From the NCBI RefSeq assembly GCF_000471905.2, contig NW_006495273.1:5214119-5278118 (forward strand): a stretch of 64,000 bases of DNA. Reading direction: 5' to 3'. A program made the translations under genes and the position numbers. Of this stretch, positions 48,101-60,086 are shown in pieces. The stretch's first letter is position 1, and every line of letters starts with the position of its first letter. The notes beneath the pieces are model-generated. The model was given only the letters and a program-made list of their open reading frames with translations, ran no database searches and was not told where the DNA came from. This DNA is from Amborella trichopoda. Lineage: Eukaryota; Streptophyta; Magnoliopsida; Amborellales; Amborellaceae.

Positions 48101-51100
48101 AATTGTAAAACCTCAGTCCATGCTGCACGACTCTAAACTGCACAACCTCGATCTGTGCTGCACGACCCTAAACTGTATAGTTTCGGTCCAAGTTGCATGA
48201 CACTAAACTGTACAGCCTCGTCCGTGCTGCACGACCTTAAACTGCACAACCTCAGTCCAAGCTGCACGGTCCTAAATTGCACAGCCTCGGTTCATGCTGA
48301 ATGAACCTAAATTGGATAACCTCGGTCCGAGCTGCATGACCCTAAACGGCACAGCATCAGTCTATGCCACACGACCCTAAATTGCACAACCTCGATACGT
48401 GGTACACAAACCTAAATTGCATAGCCTCTATCTGAGCTGCACGATCCAAAACTGCACAGCCTTAGTCCATACCGTAAGACCCGAAACTTCCCACCCTCGG
48501 TCTGTACTGCATGACCTTATATTGCTCAGCCCCGGTCTGTCCTGCACGACCCTAAACTGCTCAGTATCGGTTTATATTGCATGACCCTAAACGTCTCAAC
48601 CTCGGTCCATACTGCATGACCCTAAACTTCTCCGCCTTGGTCTGTGTTGCACAATCCTAAACTTCGCACCCTCAATTCATACTGCACGATCCTAAACTGC
48701 TCAGCCTCGATCCGTACTGCATGACCCTAAACTACATAGCCTGGGTCCATACTGCATGACCCTAAACTGCTCAGCCACAGTCCATACCATATGGCTCTAA
48801 ACTGTTCAGCCTCGGTCCACACTATATGACCCTAAACTGCTTAGCCTTAGTCCATACTGCATGACCACGGTCCATGCTGCGTGACCCTAAACTCTTCATT
48901 CTGCACCCAAACTGCATGACATTAAATTGCTCAGTCACGGTCCGTACTGCATGACACTAAACTCCTCAGCCTCGATCCATACTGCATGACCCCAAACTGC
49001 TCAGCCTCAGTTCGTACTGCATGACCCTAAACTACATAGCCTCAATCCAATTGCATGACCCTAAACTGCTCAATCACTGTCCATACTGGGTGACCCTAAA
49101 TTGCATAGCCTCGGTCCATACTGCATGTCCCAAAGCTACTCAGCCACGATCCAAACTGCACGATCCTAAATTGCTTAGCCTCGGTTCAAACTGCATGACT
49201 TTAAACTGCTCAGCCATAGTCCATACTGCATGACCCTAAACTGCTCAGTCTATGTTGCATAACCCTAAACTGCACAGTCTCGGCCTGTGTTGCATGACCC
49301 TAAATTACACAGCCTCGATCCATGCTGCACGACGTAAACTGCACAGCCTCGGTCTAGGCTTCACGACCTTAAACTGTACAGCCTCGATCCATGCTGCACG
49401 ACCCTCAACTACACAACCTCAGTCCATGCTGCACGACCATAAATTGCACAGCATCTGTTCGTGCTGCACGACCCTATACTGCACTGCCTCGGTCTGAGCT
49501 GCACGACCTCAAACTGCACAGCGGCGTCCATGCTGCACTACTGTAAACTGCCTAGCCTCGGTCCTAGCTGCATGACCCTAAATTGCACAGCCTCTGTCCA
49601 AGCTGAACGATCCTAAACTACACAGCCTCGGTCAGAGTTGCATGACGCTAAACTGCATAGCCTCAGTCCGTGCCGCACGACCCTAAACTGCACAGCCTCG
49701 GTCCGTGCTACACGAACCTAAATTGCACAACCTCGGTTCGAGCTGCACGAACAAAAACTGCACAGCCTTGGTCCATACCGCATGATCCTAAACTACTCAA
49801 CCTCGGTCTATAATGGACGACACTAAACAGCTCAGCCTCGGTCTGTGCTGCATGCCCTAAACTTCACAGCCTCGCTCCATACTTAATGACCCCAAACTGC
49901 GCAGTATCGGTTTATACTACAAGGCCCTAAACTGCATAGCCGCGATCCATACTGTATGACCCTAAAGTTCTCCGCATCGGTTCATCCTGCACGACCCTAA
50001 ACTGCACATCCTCGGTCCGTGCTGCACGACTACAAACATCGCAGCCTCGGTCCATACTGCATGACCCTAAACTGCTCAACCACGGTCCATACTACATGAT
50101 CCAAAACTGCTCAGCCCTGATCCATACTGCATGATCCTAACTGCTTAACCCCGGTCCAAACTGCATGACCCTAAACTGCTCAGCCACGGTCCATACTGTA
50201 TGACCCTAAATTGGTCAGCTTCGGTGTGTGCTGCACAACCCTAAACTCAACAGCCTCGGTCTGTGCTGCATGACCTTAAACTGTATAACCTCGGTCCATA
50301 CTGCACAACCCTAAACTGCACAGCCTCAGTCTGTGCTTCGCGACCCAAAACTGTAGAGCCTCGATCCATGCTGCACGACCCTAAACTGCACAACCTTAGT
50401 CCATGCTGCATGACCCTAAACTGCACGACCTCGATTCGTGCTGCTCGACCCTAAATAGCACAGCCTCAATCCGAGCTGCATGACCCTAAACTGCACAGCC
50501 TCAGTCCAAGCTGCACGACCCTAAACTGCGCAGCCTCAGTTTGTGCCGCACGACCCTAAATTGCACAAGCTCGGTCCGTTCTGCACGAACCTAAACTGCA
50601 TATCCTCGGTCCGAGCTTGACGACCCAAAATTACACATTCTTGGTCCATAATGCATGAACCTGAACTGCTCAGCCTCGGTCTATACTGCATGACCCTTAA
50701 CTGCTCAGCCTCGATCCGTACTGCACAACCTCGGTCCATACTGCATGACCCTAAGCTGCTCAGCCTCGGTCCATATTGCATGACCCTATATTTCTCAGCC
50801 TCGGTCCGTTCTGCATGACCCCAAACTGCTCAATATCGTTTTATATTGCATGACCCTAAACTGCTCAGCTCGGTCCATACTGCATCACCCTAAACTTCTC
50901 CGCCTCAGTCCATGCTGCACGACCCTAAACTGCACATCCTCAATCCGTGCTGCAATACCCTAAACTTCGCTGCCTCGGTCCATATTGCATGACCCTAAAC
51001 TGCTTAGCCTCGGTCCATACTGCATGACCCAAAACTGCTCAGCCATGATCCATACTGCATGACCCTAAATTGTTCAGCCTCGGTCCAAGCAGCATGGCCC

Positions 51101-51432
51101 TAAACTACTCAGCCACAGTCCATACCGCATGACCCTAAACGTCTTAACCTCGGTCTATGCTGCACAACCCTAAATTGCATAGCCTCAGTCTGTGCTGCAT
51201 GACCCTAAACCACACAGCCTCGATCCATTATGCAAGACCCTAAACTATACAGCCTTGGTCCATGCTTCATGACCCTAAACTGTATAGCCTCGATCCATGC
51301 TGCACGACCTTATACTGCACAACTTCAGTCCATGTTGCATGACCCTAAACTTCACAGCCTCGATTCGTGCTGCACGACCCTAAACTATGCAACCTCGGTC
51401 CGAGCTGCACGACCCTAAAATGTATACCCTCG
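39127..51432. repeat. 35-bp satellite, first part (about 350 units)
   Basis: Unit of 35 bp made of CCTCGGTCC, ATACTGCATGAC and CCTAAACTGCTCAG. Frequent alternatives are CGTGCTGCACGAC and CGAGCTGCACGAC in the middle and TGCACAG or TGCATAG at the end. Most units contain CCCTAAAC, one telomere heptamer plus one base. Unit length stays near 35 with occasional 1-10-bp deletions. Since 35 is not a multiple of three, apparent open frames shift at each unit and are not genes. Confidence 0.95.
40300..46560. repeat. higher-order repeat within the satellite (about 2.2 kb, three copies)
   Basis: Distinctive variant units recur in fixed order. CAGTCACAGTCAATACTGG occurs at 42160, 43966 and 46167; the CTTGGTCC/CTTAGACC-ATAATGCATGACC unit at 41605, 43411 and 45612. 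The steps are 1806 then 2201 bp for both markers. The 395-bp shortfall in the first step fits a deletion near 42640, where the units seen at 40340..40740 and 44450..44840 are missing. Confidence 0.85.
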
Positions 51433-53179
51433 GTAATAATTCTAAAATTTTTTTAAAAAAATAAAAAGTAAAAAATAAAAATAAAAAAGAAGGAAAGAAA
51501 CTCTTAAGAAGTGATGGTCTATATGAGCATGATGGTCCTTAGGGACCATCACCATTTTCAAAATCTTTTGGTTAAGTTTCTTTTGTTTGCTCCTGCCTTG
51601 CCATGTCAAGTGGGCGTGGGCTTTAAGCATATAAGGGGTATTGTAACGGTTACACCTCGTTTATGAGGTGTCACTTAATAAAATATTATAATAAGGTGTC
51701 GTAAGAGTTTAAATACGAGAGGCGAGGACTCTCACCCTAGAAAACTTCTGAAATCTTTCCCTTTCTAGTCGAAACACCGTGAGCTCCTCTCCCTAGCCGA
51801 ATTTTTATCGGAAGCTCCCTCTCAAATATTTTAGGTAAGTGACATCATCTTCCTGAAAAATAGTGTGTTTTTAATAAATAGTGATATTTCCGTCTAGAAT
51901 TTTTATTTTATAAGTTTTGTGTGTAAGTGACATTATTATCTTGAAAAATAATCCATTCTTTTTAAAATTAAATGAAATAATTATTTCTGCTTATTATCAT
52001 GAATTTCAGGCGCGATAATTTTTATGCGCACGCGACCTCATTATTTTGAAACATAACCTTTTTAATAAAAATTGTGATATTTTATCTATGTTAGAAAATT
52101 TTAGATACTGTAAAATTATTAGAAATAAATGTGATATTTCTGCTTTTAGTAAAATTGTGAGATTTCTTTCTACTGTTTTTAAATATTTAGACATTGTGAA
52201 TTTCATGTGCAAATGACTGCCTTATTATCTGAACAATGATATTTTTGCATTTGATTATAGCATTGTTGTGAAATGTTTTATTTGCAAATAAACATCCCAT
52301 AAATTGTGATAATTCCGTATTCTTGAATTTCTATAAGAGTTTTTCTATACATATTAGATTGGCAATTATGCTAGAATGTCTTTACGAACTGCTACCTTTC
52401 TAAATTTGAGCCCAAAATATTTCATTGGTTGTTATTGAAAGTGACTGTTATTAATGGTGTCAGATTCATATTAATGACTTCAGTGATATGTTGAGTACAT
52501 GATATTTGCTGCTTTCGAATGTTTAAAGAGATTTAAAAATAATTTAAGTATGCAAGTGGACTCATCCGGTTCGCCGGTGAGGTATAAGTGGACCTATCTG
52601 GGACGCCGGTAGGGATTAAGTGGACGCATCCGGTATGCCGGTGAAGTATAAGTAGACCTGCAGGGATTAAGTGGACCTATCTGGGACGCCGATAGGGATT
52701 AAGTGGACCCATCAGGACGCTGATGGGGTATATAGGTGACCTACTTGGGACACCAGTAGAGTATTTTGTGAAATCCTTTGAATTATGCACTACCGTTAAA
52801 GTGTTATATGCATTTCAATTATTCGGATTATACTTAATTATGCATTTATTGAAAGTGAAACTGTTGATGCATTTCTGTTAATATATCTCTTTTGGAAAAT
52901 ATTGATATCTTTCAACCATGATTATTTTTAGGATTATGATGATCACTTACTGAGTAGCCAAACTCATCAAACTATGGTAAACATTTTTCAGGATAACTGC
53001 GGCTTCATTTTGAGTACTCGTCAAGGGCAACTTTGGAAGATATTGTAGTTGTGTCTAAGCTTTTTTTTTGTTACTTTGGAAGAATTCGTCAGTGTAAATT
53101 TGTCCTATCAAGAGATGTATATATGTTTTGACTGTCACATCTCAGGAATATCAGTATTGTAAATTCTTGGGGTGTGACA
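51433..53179. mobile_element. probable solo LTR inserted in the satellite
   Basis: 1747 bp of unrelated A/T-rich sequence between satellite units. CCCTCG stands on both sides (51427..51432 and 53180..53185), a 6-bp (or 5-bp) target duplication. The right end GGGGTGTGACA has the CA of an LTR; the left end GTAATAATTC is not a standard TG. No gag or pol sequence, so a solo LTR is the simplest reading. Family unknown, possibly Ty3/Gypsy. Confidence 0.55.
52545..52765. repeat. minisatellite of about 32 bp inside the solo LTR
   Basis: About seven imperfect units built from AAGTGGACCTATCTGGGACG and CCGGTAGGGATT. Confidence 0.8.
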
Positions 53180-56100
53180 CCCTCGTCCGTGTTGCATGAC
53201 CCTAAACGGTACAGCCTCGGTCCGAGCTGCACGACCCTAAATTGCATAGCCTTGGTCCGTGCTGAACGACCCTAAACTGCACAGCCTAGGTCCGAGCTGC
53301 ACGATCCTAAACTACACAGCCTCAATCCGTGCTACACGACCCTAAATTTCAGAGCCTCGACCGGTGCTACACGAACCTAAATTGCACAGCCTCAATCCAA
53401 GCTGCATGACCCACAACTGCACAGCCTTGGTCCTTACTGCATGACCCTAACAGCCTCGGTCTATACTACATGACCCTAAACTGCTCAGCCTCGGTCAATG
53501 CTGCGTGACCCTAAACTGCACGGCCTCGGTCCATACTACATTACCCTAAACTTCTCTGCCTTGGTCTATGCTACAAGACCCTAAAATGCACAGCCTCTGT
53601 CCATGCTGCACAACCCTAAACTTTGCAGCCTCGGTCCATACTCCATGACCCTAAACTTCTTAACCTCAGTCCATACTGCATGACCCTAAACTGCTTAGCC
53701 TAGGTTCATACTGCACGACCCTAAACTCCTCTGCCTCGATTCGTGCTACTTGACCATTTACTGCATTGCCTCGGTTCTAGCTGCATGACAGTAAAACTGC
53801 ACAACCTCGTCCGTGTTGCACTACCCTGAACTGCACAGCCTCGATCAGAGCTGAACGACCGTAAATAACACAGCCTCGAGCCATGCTGAACGACCCTAAA
53901 CTACACAGCCTCTGTCTGAGCTGCACGACCCTCAACTGCACAGCCTCGGTCCGTGCTGCACGGCCCTAAATTGTACAGCCTCGGTCCGCGCTACAAGAAT
54001 CTAAATTGTACAGCCTCGGTCCAAGCTGCACGACCCACAACTGTACAGCCTTGGTCCATACTGCATGACCATAAACTGCTCAGCCTCGGTCTATACTGCA
54101 GGACACTAAACTGCTTAGGCTCCTTCCGTGCTGCACGACCCTAAACTTCACAGCCTCGGTCCATACTGAATAACACAAAACTACTCAGTATCAGGTTATA
54201 CTACATGACCCTAAATTGCTCTGCCTCGGTCCATATTGCATGACCTTAAAGTTCTTCGCCTCGATCCATGATGCACGACCCTAAACTGCACAGCCTCGGT
54301 CCATGCTGCACGTCCTTAAATTGCACAGCCTCGATCCATGCTGCACGAACCTAAACTGTATGGCCTCAGGCCGAGCTGCATGACCCAAAACTGCACAGCC
54401 TTGGTCCACAATGCATGACCCTGAACTGCTCAGCCTTGAGTTATACTGCATGACCCTAAACTGTTCAGCCTCGATCCGTGCTGCAAACCTTCAACTGCAC
54501 AGCCTGGGTCCATACTACATGATCCTAAATTGCTCAGCCTAGGTCCGTATTGCATGACCCTATACTGGGAAGCCTCGGTCTGTGATGTATGACCCTAAAC
54601 TGCTCAATATCGGTTCATACTACATGACCCTAAACTACTCAGCCTCGATCAATAGTGCATGAACCTAAACTTCTCCACCTCGGTCTATGTCGTACGACCC
54701 TAAATAGCACAGCTTCGGTCCGTGCTGCATGACCCTAAACTTCACAGCTTCGGTCCATATTGCATGTCCCTAAACTGCTCAGCCTCGGTCGATACTGCAT
54801 GACCCTGAACTGCTCAGACTCGATCCATACTGCATGACCCTAAACTGCTCAGCCATGATCCGTACTGCATTACTCTAAACTGCTCTGCCACAGTCCATAC
54901 TGCATGACCCTAAACTGCTCAGCCTCAGTCCATACTGCATGACTCTAAAAATCGCAGCCTCGGTCCATACTATGACCCTAAACTGCTCAGCCACGGTCCA
55001 TACTGTCTGACTCTAAACTCCTCAGCTGCGGTCCATACTGCATGACCCTATAATGCTCAGCCTCGGTCCATACTACATGACCCTAAACTACTTAGCCACG
55101 GTCAATACTGCATGACTCTAAACTGTTCTGCCACGGTCCATACTGCATGACCTTAAATTGCTCAACCTAGGTCCATACTGTATGACCCTACACTGCTCAG
55201 CCTCAATCCATACTGCATGATCCTAAACTGCTCAGTCTCGATCCATACCGCATGACCCCTACACTGCTATGCCACGGTCCATACCGCAAGACCCTAAACT
55301 GCTCAGCCTCGGTCCATACTGCATGATACTGCTTAGCCTCAGTCCATACTGGATGACCCTAAACTGCTCAACCTCCTTACTGCATGACCCTAAACAGTTC
55401 AGCCACGGTCCGTGCTACATAATCCTAAACTGCACAGCCTCGGTCCGTACTGCATGACCCTAAACTGCATAGAGATACTACATGACCCTAAACTGCCTAG
55501 CCACGGTCCATAATGCATGTCCCTAAACTGCTCAGCCTCAGTTCATACTACATGACCCTAAACTACTCACCCACTATCCATACTACATGGCCTTAAACTG
55601 CTCTGCCTCGATTCATACTACATGACTTGAAACTCCCCAGTCTCGGTCTGTACAGCATTACTCTAAACTGCTCAGCCTCAGTCCATACTGCATGAACCTA
55701 AACTGCTCATCATATTGCACGACCCTAAATTGCATAGCCTCGGTCAACGCTGCATGACCTTACAGTACTCTTCCGTGGTCCGAGCTTCATGGCCTTAAAC
55801 TGTATAGCTTCGATCCATGCTTCACGAACCTAGACTGCACAGTCTTGGTCCAAGTTGCGCGACCCTAAACTGTACAGTCTCAGTCCGTGCTCCACAGCCT
55901 TAAACTGCACACCCTCGGTCCATGCTGCACGTGCCTAAACTGCATGGCCTCAGTACGAACTGCACGACCCTAAACTGTAGAGCCTCAATCCATGCTGCAC
56001 GACCCTAAACTGCACAGCCTCGATCTATGTTGGATGACCCTAAACTGCATAGCCTCAATCCATGTTACACGACCCTAAACTGCATAGCCTCAGTCCAAGC

Positions 56101-56680
56101 TACACGATTCTAAGCTGCATATCCTCGGTCCGTGCTGCATAAGCAAAAACTACACAGCCTCGATCTGAGCTACACAACCCTAAACTGCATAGCCTCGGTT
56201 TATATTGCACGACCCTAAACTGCATAGCCTCAGTCCATGCTGCATGATCCTAAACTGTATAGCCTCAGTCCATGTTGTATGACCCTAAACTGTACAGCCT
56301 AGGTCAGTGCTGCAGGGCCCTAAACTGCACAGCCTCGGTCTGAGCTGCACGACCCTAAACTATACAGCCTTGGTCCATGTTGCACGACCCTAAACTGCAC
56401 AACCTCGGTCCATGTTGCACGACCCTATACTGCACAGCCTCGGTCCATACTACATGGCCCTAAATTGCTCAGCCTCGGTCCATACTGCATGACCCGAAAC
56501 TGCTCAGCCTCGATCGATACTGCATGTCCTTAAACTGCTCAGCCTTAGTCCATACTGCATGACCCTAAACCGCTCATCTTCGATCCATTCTACATCACCC
56601 TAAAATGCTCAACACCATGGTCCGAACTATATAGCATTATACTGTAGCAGAGGTCTAGTTGCACGACCTTAAGCGCATGG
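53180..56680. repeat. 35-bp satellite, second part (about 100 units)
   Basis: Same unit as 39127..51432, split from it by the solo LTR. Units become degenerate after 56600 and end about 12 bp before sequence conserved with the promoter of defensin gene 1. Confidence 0.95.
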
Positions 56681-56692
56681 TTCTAGTTGCCT

Positions 56693-56879
56693 TCAATAAT
56701 CTCCCTTGGTAATAAAAGATCACAATAAAATAGGAGTTGTTTTCAGCAAGACAATCCTAATAGGATATTGGACCGACAAAATGAGTTGGAAATAATGGTT
56801 ATCTTTTTGCAAGAAAATCACCTCGGCCTTTATAAGTACACGACTTACCTTAGTAGATAGCATTTGGGGTCCATTCAAG
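56693..56879 (+). promoter_or_regulatory. promoter region of defensin gene 3
   Basis: Only 187 bp of conserved upstream sequence remain between the satellite and the start codon, matching 10443..10725. TATAAG at 56831..56836, 44 bp before the ATG. The conserved CCTTAGTAGATAGCATTTG follows it. Confidence 0.6.
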
Positions 56880-56929
56880 ATGAAGCTGGTACTTGCCTTT
56901 GCTTTTCTTGTCCTTATTTCTACAGGTAG

Positions 56930-56986
<57 letters not shown>

Positions 56987-57157
56987 CTCTACTCTACGTA
57001 CTTACGTACTACGTTACGTACGTTACGTTACGTTACGTTACGTTACNNNNNNNNNNNNNNNNNNNNTTACGGTTACGGTACGTTACTACGTAAGAGTAGT
57101 ACGTAGTTACGTTACGTTCCTTCGTTCTTTCTTTCGTTCTTACTTCTTACTAGTAGT

Positions 57158-57200
<43 letters not shown>

Positions 57201-59651
57201 GGATGGAAAACAAGGCAAAGTTGTCTTTTGTCCTTTTCACTTGTAAGTTGTATCTATTGTAGTATATAGAGATAGGGGTATAAGAAATATCATTCAAATA
57301 TTCAATCTAGAGATAGATCTTAGATTTTTCTAGGGTGATAATGGTTTGAAAAATCACTGATCAAGATTAGGAATTGTTGATTATGATTAATGAATTAAAT
57401 CTGTTCTTAAATCTATGCCTTTTTTAATTTTAAATATCTTTAATCACAAAAAAACATAGAAAAAAACTATGAAAAATTAATCCTTCATTTTTTTTGGTCG
57501 GTTCACCAATCTACTAAATTCCGATCCACCCACTATCTATGTTTAAAACACGTAGTGATACAGGGGGACATTTTAGATCAAGATTATAGGACATGTAGGG
57601 TTAAGTTTTGGTTAGGAATTTGACACCTCTTGCTAATTTGATAAACTTTTAAGGGAAAATATCTTTTTACAACCTCGTTTTACGTTTCTTTCTTAATGGA
57701 AAAAAAGTTTTAAAACATATCTGACGGCATAGAGATCACTTGTTTCCTTGGACAAACTTTAACCCTTTTGAACCTATTCTTGTAGCTAAAACAAAAGTTA
57801 AAATGAAAAGTTGTTTTTTTTCTATTCGTTTTTAAACTCATCTCTCTATTCCTTTCTAAACCCCTCTCTCTCTCTCTCAACCCAGGTTTCTCCCCCACAT
57901 AAAGAAGGAGAGAGAGGTTTGTGGAGAATCATGAGGAGAGAAAGAAAGAGAGAGGTTTGGGAGAAACATAGGAATGGAGAGAGAAAAAGGGATTTATAAA
58001 TGAATAAAAAAAATTATGACTTTTTGTTTGGGCTAAAAATATAGGTCATATGAAGCAATGTTGATCTAGGGTGTTAGAAGATATAACACATAGAAACATT
58101 ATGCCACCATATATGTTTTTAAACCTTGCATCGTTTGATAAATGAAACCTATAAGGTGTATGAAGTTGTTTTCCCAACTTTTAAATGGATCATATTCTAA
58201 TCTTATTATATATTGTTTTTTCTAACTGGTAAAGAAAAAAAAAGAATTTATAAATAAATCTTATTTGTAGTTTATAATTAAAAAGAGTTCCATATATAAG
58301 TCTCATTTTTTGAGAATATAAAATAAATTTTGATTATATTGCTGAAATAATGCTTTATTATATTGGTATTTCCTAATTTAGAGTCAGGTCCGTTTTTTAG
58401 TCCTGAAAAAGCGTTGCATTCACATTTTTGTTTGGGAAGTGTGAAAATAATGTCAAACGCATGGTGCATAATATTTGTCCGATAGGGGCAATGGTTCACA
58501 CTATATGACACTTATGGGGCAATCTACATGTTAGGAACCGATGATGAAAGTCTAATGTACACTGGTAGGAGATACCAAGGTTTTACATTTTGGCAAATTT
58601 TGGCTTTGCGCTACTTGCAATGATAAATGTCTCTTTCTTAAAAACGAAATGTCATAAATAGTTTTTTTAAAAAAAATATTTCTTTTATGTGATACTTTTT
58701 CCAAAGAAAGTCAATACATGCAGTGCTCACCATACGTTTTTATTAAGCCAAAAGATTTTATGCTCTGGCGGGAGTATACTATCTATTTACTCCCTCTGGT
58801 AAAACCTAACATAAGAGTAAGTTTAGGATTCTAATTTTGGGGACATAACCTTTTAAACACTTAGATTAAATAAAAAATTTGGAATTAAAATATTCATATA
58901 CTAAAAATAATATTGTCTTAAGATTGAACAAATACTGTCCAATTTTTTAAGAGGGTGAGATCTAAATGCCAAAAACTCAAATTTCTTTTGAAAATAATCA
59001 TCTAGTGAGTCTTATGCGGTTCCAAAATTTTAGATTGAAAAAATCCTCCAAAGTCTTTTGAATGAGGAAGTAAGTAGATGTGCAATAATATTTCCATGGG
59101 AACGTGTTGGAACATCCTCCCAAGTTGGTCAAACTGCACAATTCACATGCTCGACCCAATTTTTTTTCCTGTTTTCACAATTGTTTCATGCGGGCTAGAC
59201 TACATTTGTACAATATGCAGTCCATAGATATAAAGCGTCCATCTTAAAGATGGATGTAAATAGGTGGTCCATCTACAAACAATTGTAACTAACAGTCCAA
59301 ATATTTTTTAATATAATTAGTATTTCTAATTTTCTAATTTTATTTATTTTTTCATATTCATTAAAGATTTATATAATCTCTAAAAATTAAGATCAAATTA
59401 TATTTAAAAAATGTATTTATTGCTAACCTTGCATTTCTACATATGAGGGCTCGGCCGCATGTTAACCGCCTCCTTTTATTAATGCAGGTGAAATGGCATC
59501 AATTGCTGAGGCAAAGGAATGCAGCAAGGAAATTATTGCTACGCCGGTCTTTTGCTTCGGTGCCATTTGCAGATATTCTTGCAGGACATCCCATCAGGGA
59601 CATGGAGAATGCGATGGCGCTTTCAAGTGTAGATGCACTTGGCCTTGCTAA
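56880..59651 (+). CDS. plant defensin-like secreted peptide, gene 3; join(56880..56925,59488..59651)
   Basis: A 69-residue precursor built like gene 1. Exon 1 encodes MKLVLAFAFLVLIST; the donor GTAGAG stands directly before a CT microsatellite. Exon 2 follows the acceptor TTAATGCAG in phase 1 and reads EMASIAEAKEC, then the mature peptide. Eight cysteines are spaced C-10-C-4-C-3-C-9-C-5-C-1-C-3-C, with GEC as gamma-core and the end FKCRCTWPC identical to gene 1. The loops between cysteines one and five differ strongly from gene 1, while the signal peptide and the C-terminus are conserved. Function (antimicrobial or signalling) is known only for the family. The intron contains MITE-B (57653..58174) and a scaffold gap (57047..57066). 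Confidence 0.85.
56931..57200. repeat. CT microsatellite with low-quality centre and assembly gap
   Basis: CT runs at 56931..56981 and 57158..57199. Between them lie repeats of ACGTTACGTT type and exactly 20 N (57047..57066). The TACG words resemble base-calling error inside a long dinucleotide tract more than real sequence. Confidence 0.7.
57653..58174. mobile_element. MITE-B copy 3, in intron of defensin gene 3
   Basis: Same element and same intron position as 11270..11777: GGAAAATATC and ACAACCTCGTTTTACGTTTC at the left, AAATGAAACCTATAAGGTG at the right, with facing CT and GA tracts at 57865..57878 and 57908..57955. Confidence 0.65.
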
Positions 59652-59701
59652 TACTGAGTAACACTTTATTAATACTCAAAGGTTTCAGTGCACCATTTCG
59701 T

Positions 59702-59707
59702 AATAAA
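59702..59707 (+). terminator. candidate polyadenylation signal, defensin gene 3
   Basis: AATAAA 50 bp after the stop codon. Confidence 0.4.
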
Positions 59708-60086
59708 GTTATGGATTTGTAGTTTTTGTTTTCTGGATAAGTTTTTTTACTTTAAAGAAATTCTGAAATATTACTTAAATTTTAATGGTGAAATTGACTA
59801 AATCGGGCCCGTTTGGATGTATGGATATTTAGTAATAATGTTTTTCTCTCCACCCACTTGAGGGTCATGGATATCTTAATTTGGTCGGCTAATATTTACA
59901 GGTGAGCAAAATTTTAACACACAGCATCCTTACAAAAAAGAAAAGGGGGGTGAAAAGGTTAACTTTTTAGTTATGTCAATTATATCATAATTTTATCCAT
60001 ATACACGTCTTTTGTAATGGGAGTTTCTTAAAATATTTATATCATTAATTTGTGATATATATCTGTTAATGTTCGTATTTAAATTT

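Noticed and set aside
39127..51432. CRISPR-like appearance of regularly spaced repeats
   Set aside because: There are no unique spacers between constant repeats; the whole unit is repeated, and the genome is a plant.
39127..56680. Many 60-84-codon frames with repeated MTLN, LHDPKL or TASV words
   Set aside because: They arise from the 35-bp satellite, whose unit is not a multiple of three, and are interrupted as soon as units vary in length.
39127..56680. A true telomere
   Set aside because: The CCCTAAA word occurs once per 35 bp, not in perfect heptamer tandem, and genes follow on the far side.
59443..59661. 72-codon open frame across exon 2 of defensin gene 3
   Set aside because: It reads exon 2 in another frame than the spliced signal-peptide frame and destroys the cysteine pattern. 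A similar frame persists in the pseudogene only by chance after its 1-bp deletion.
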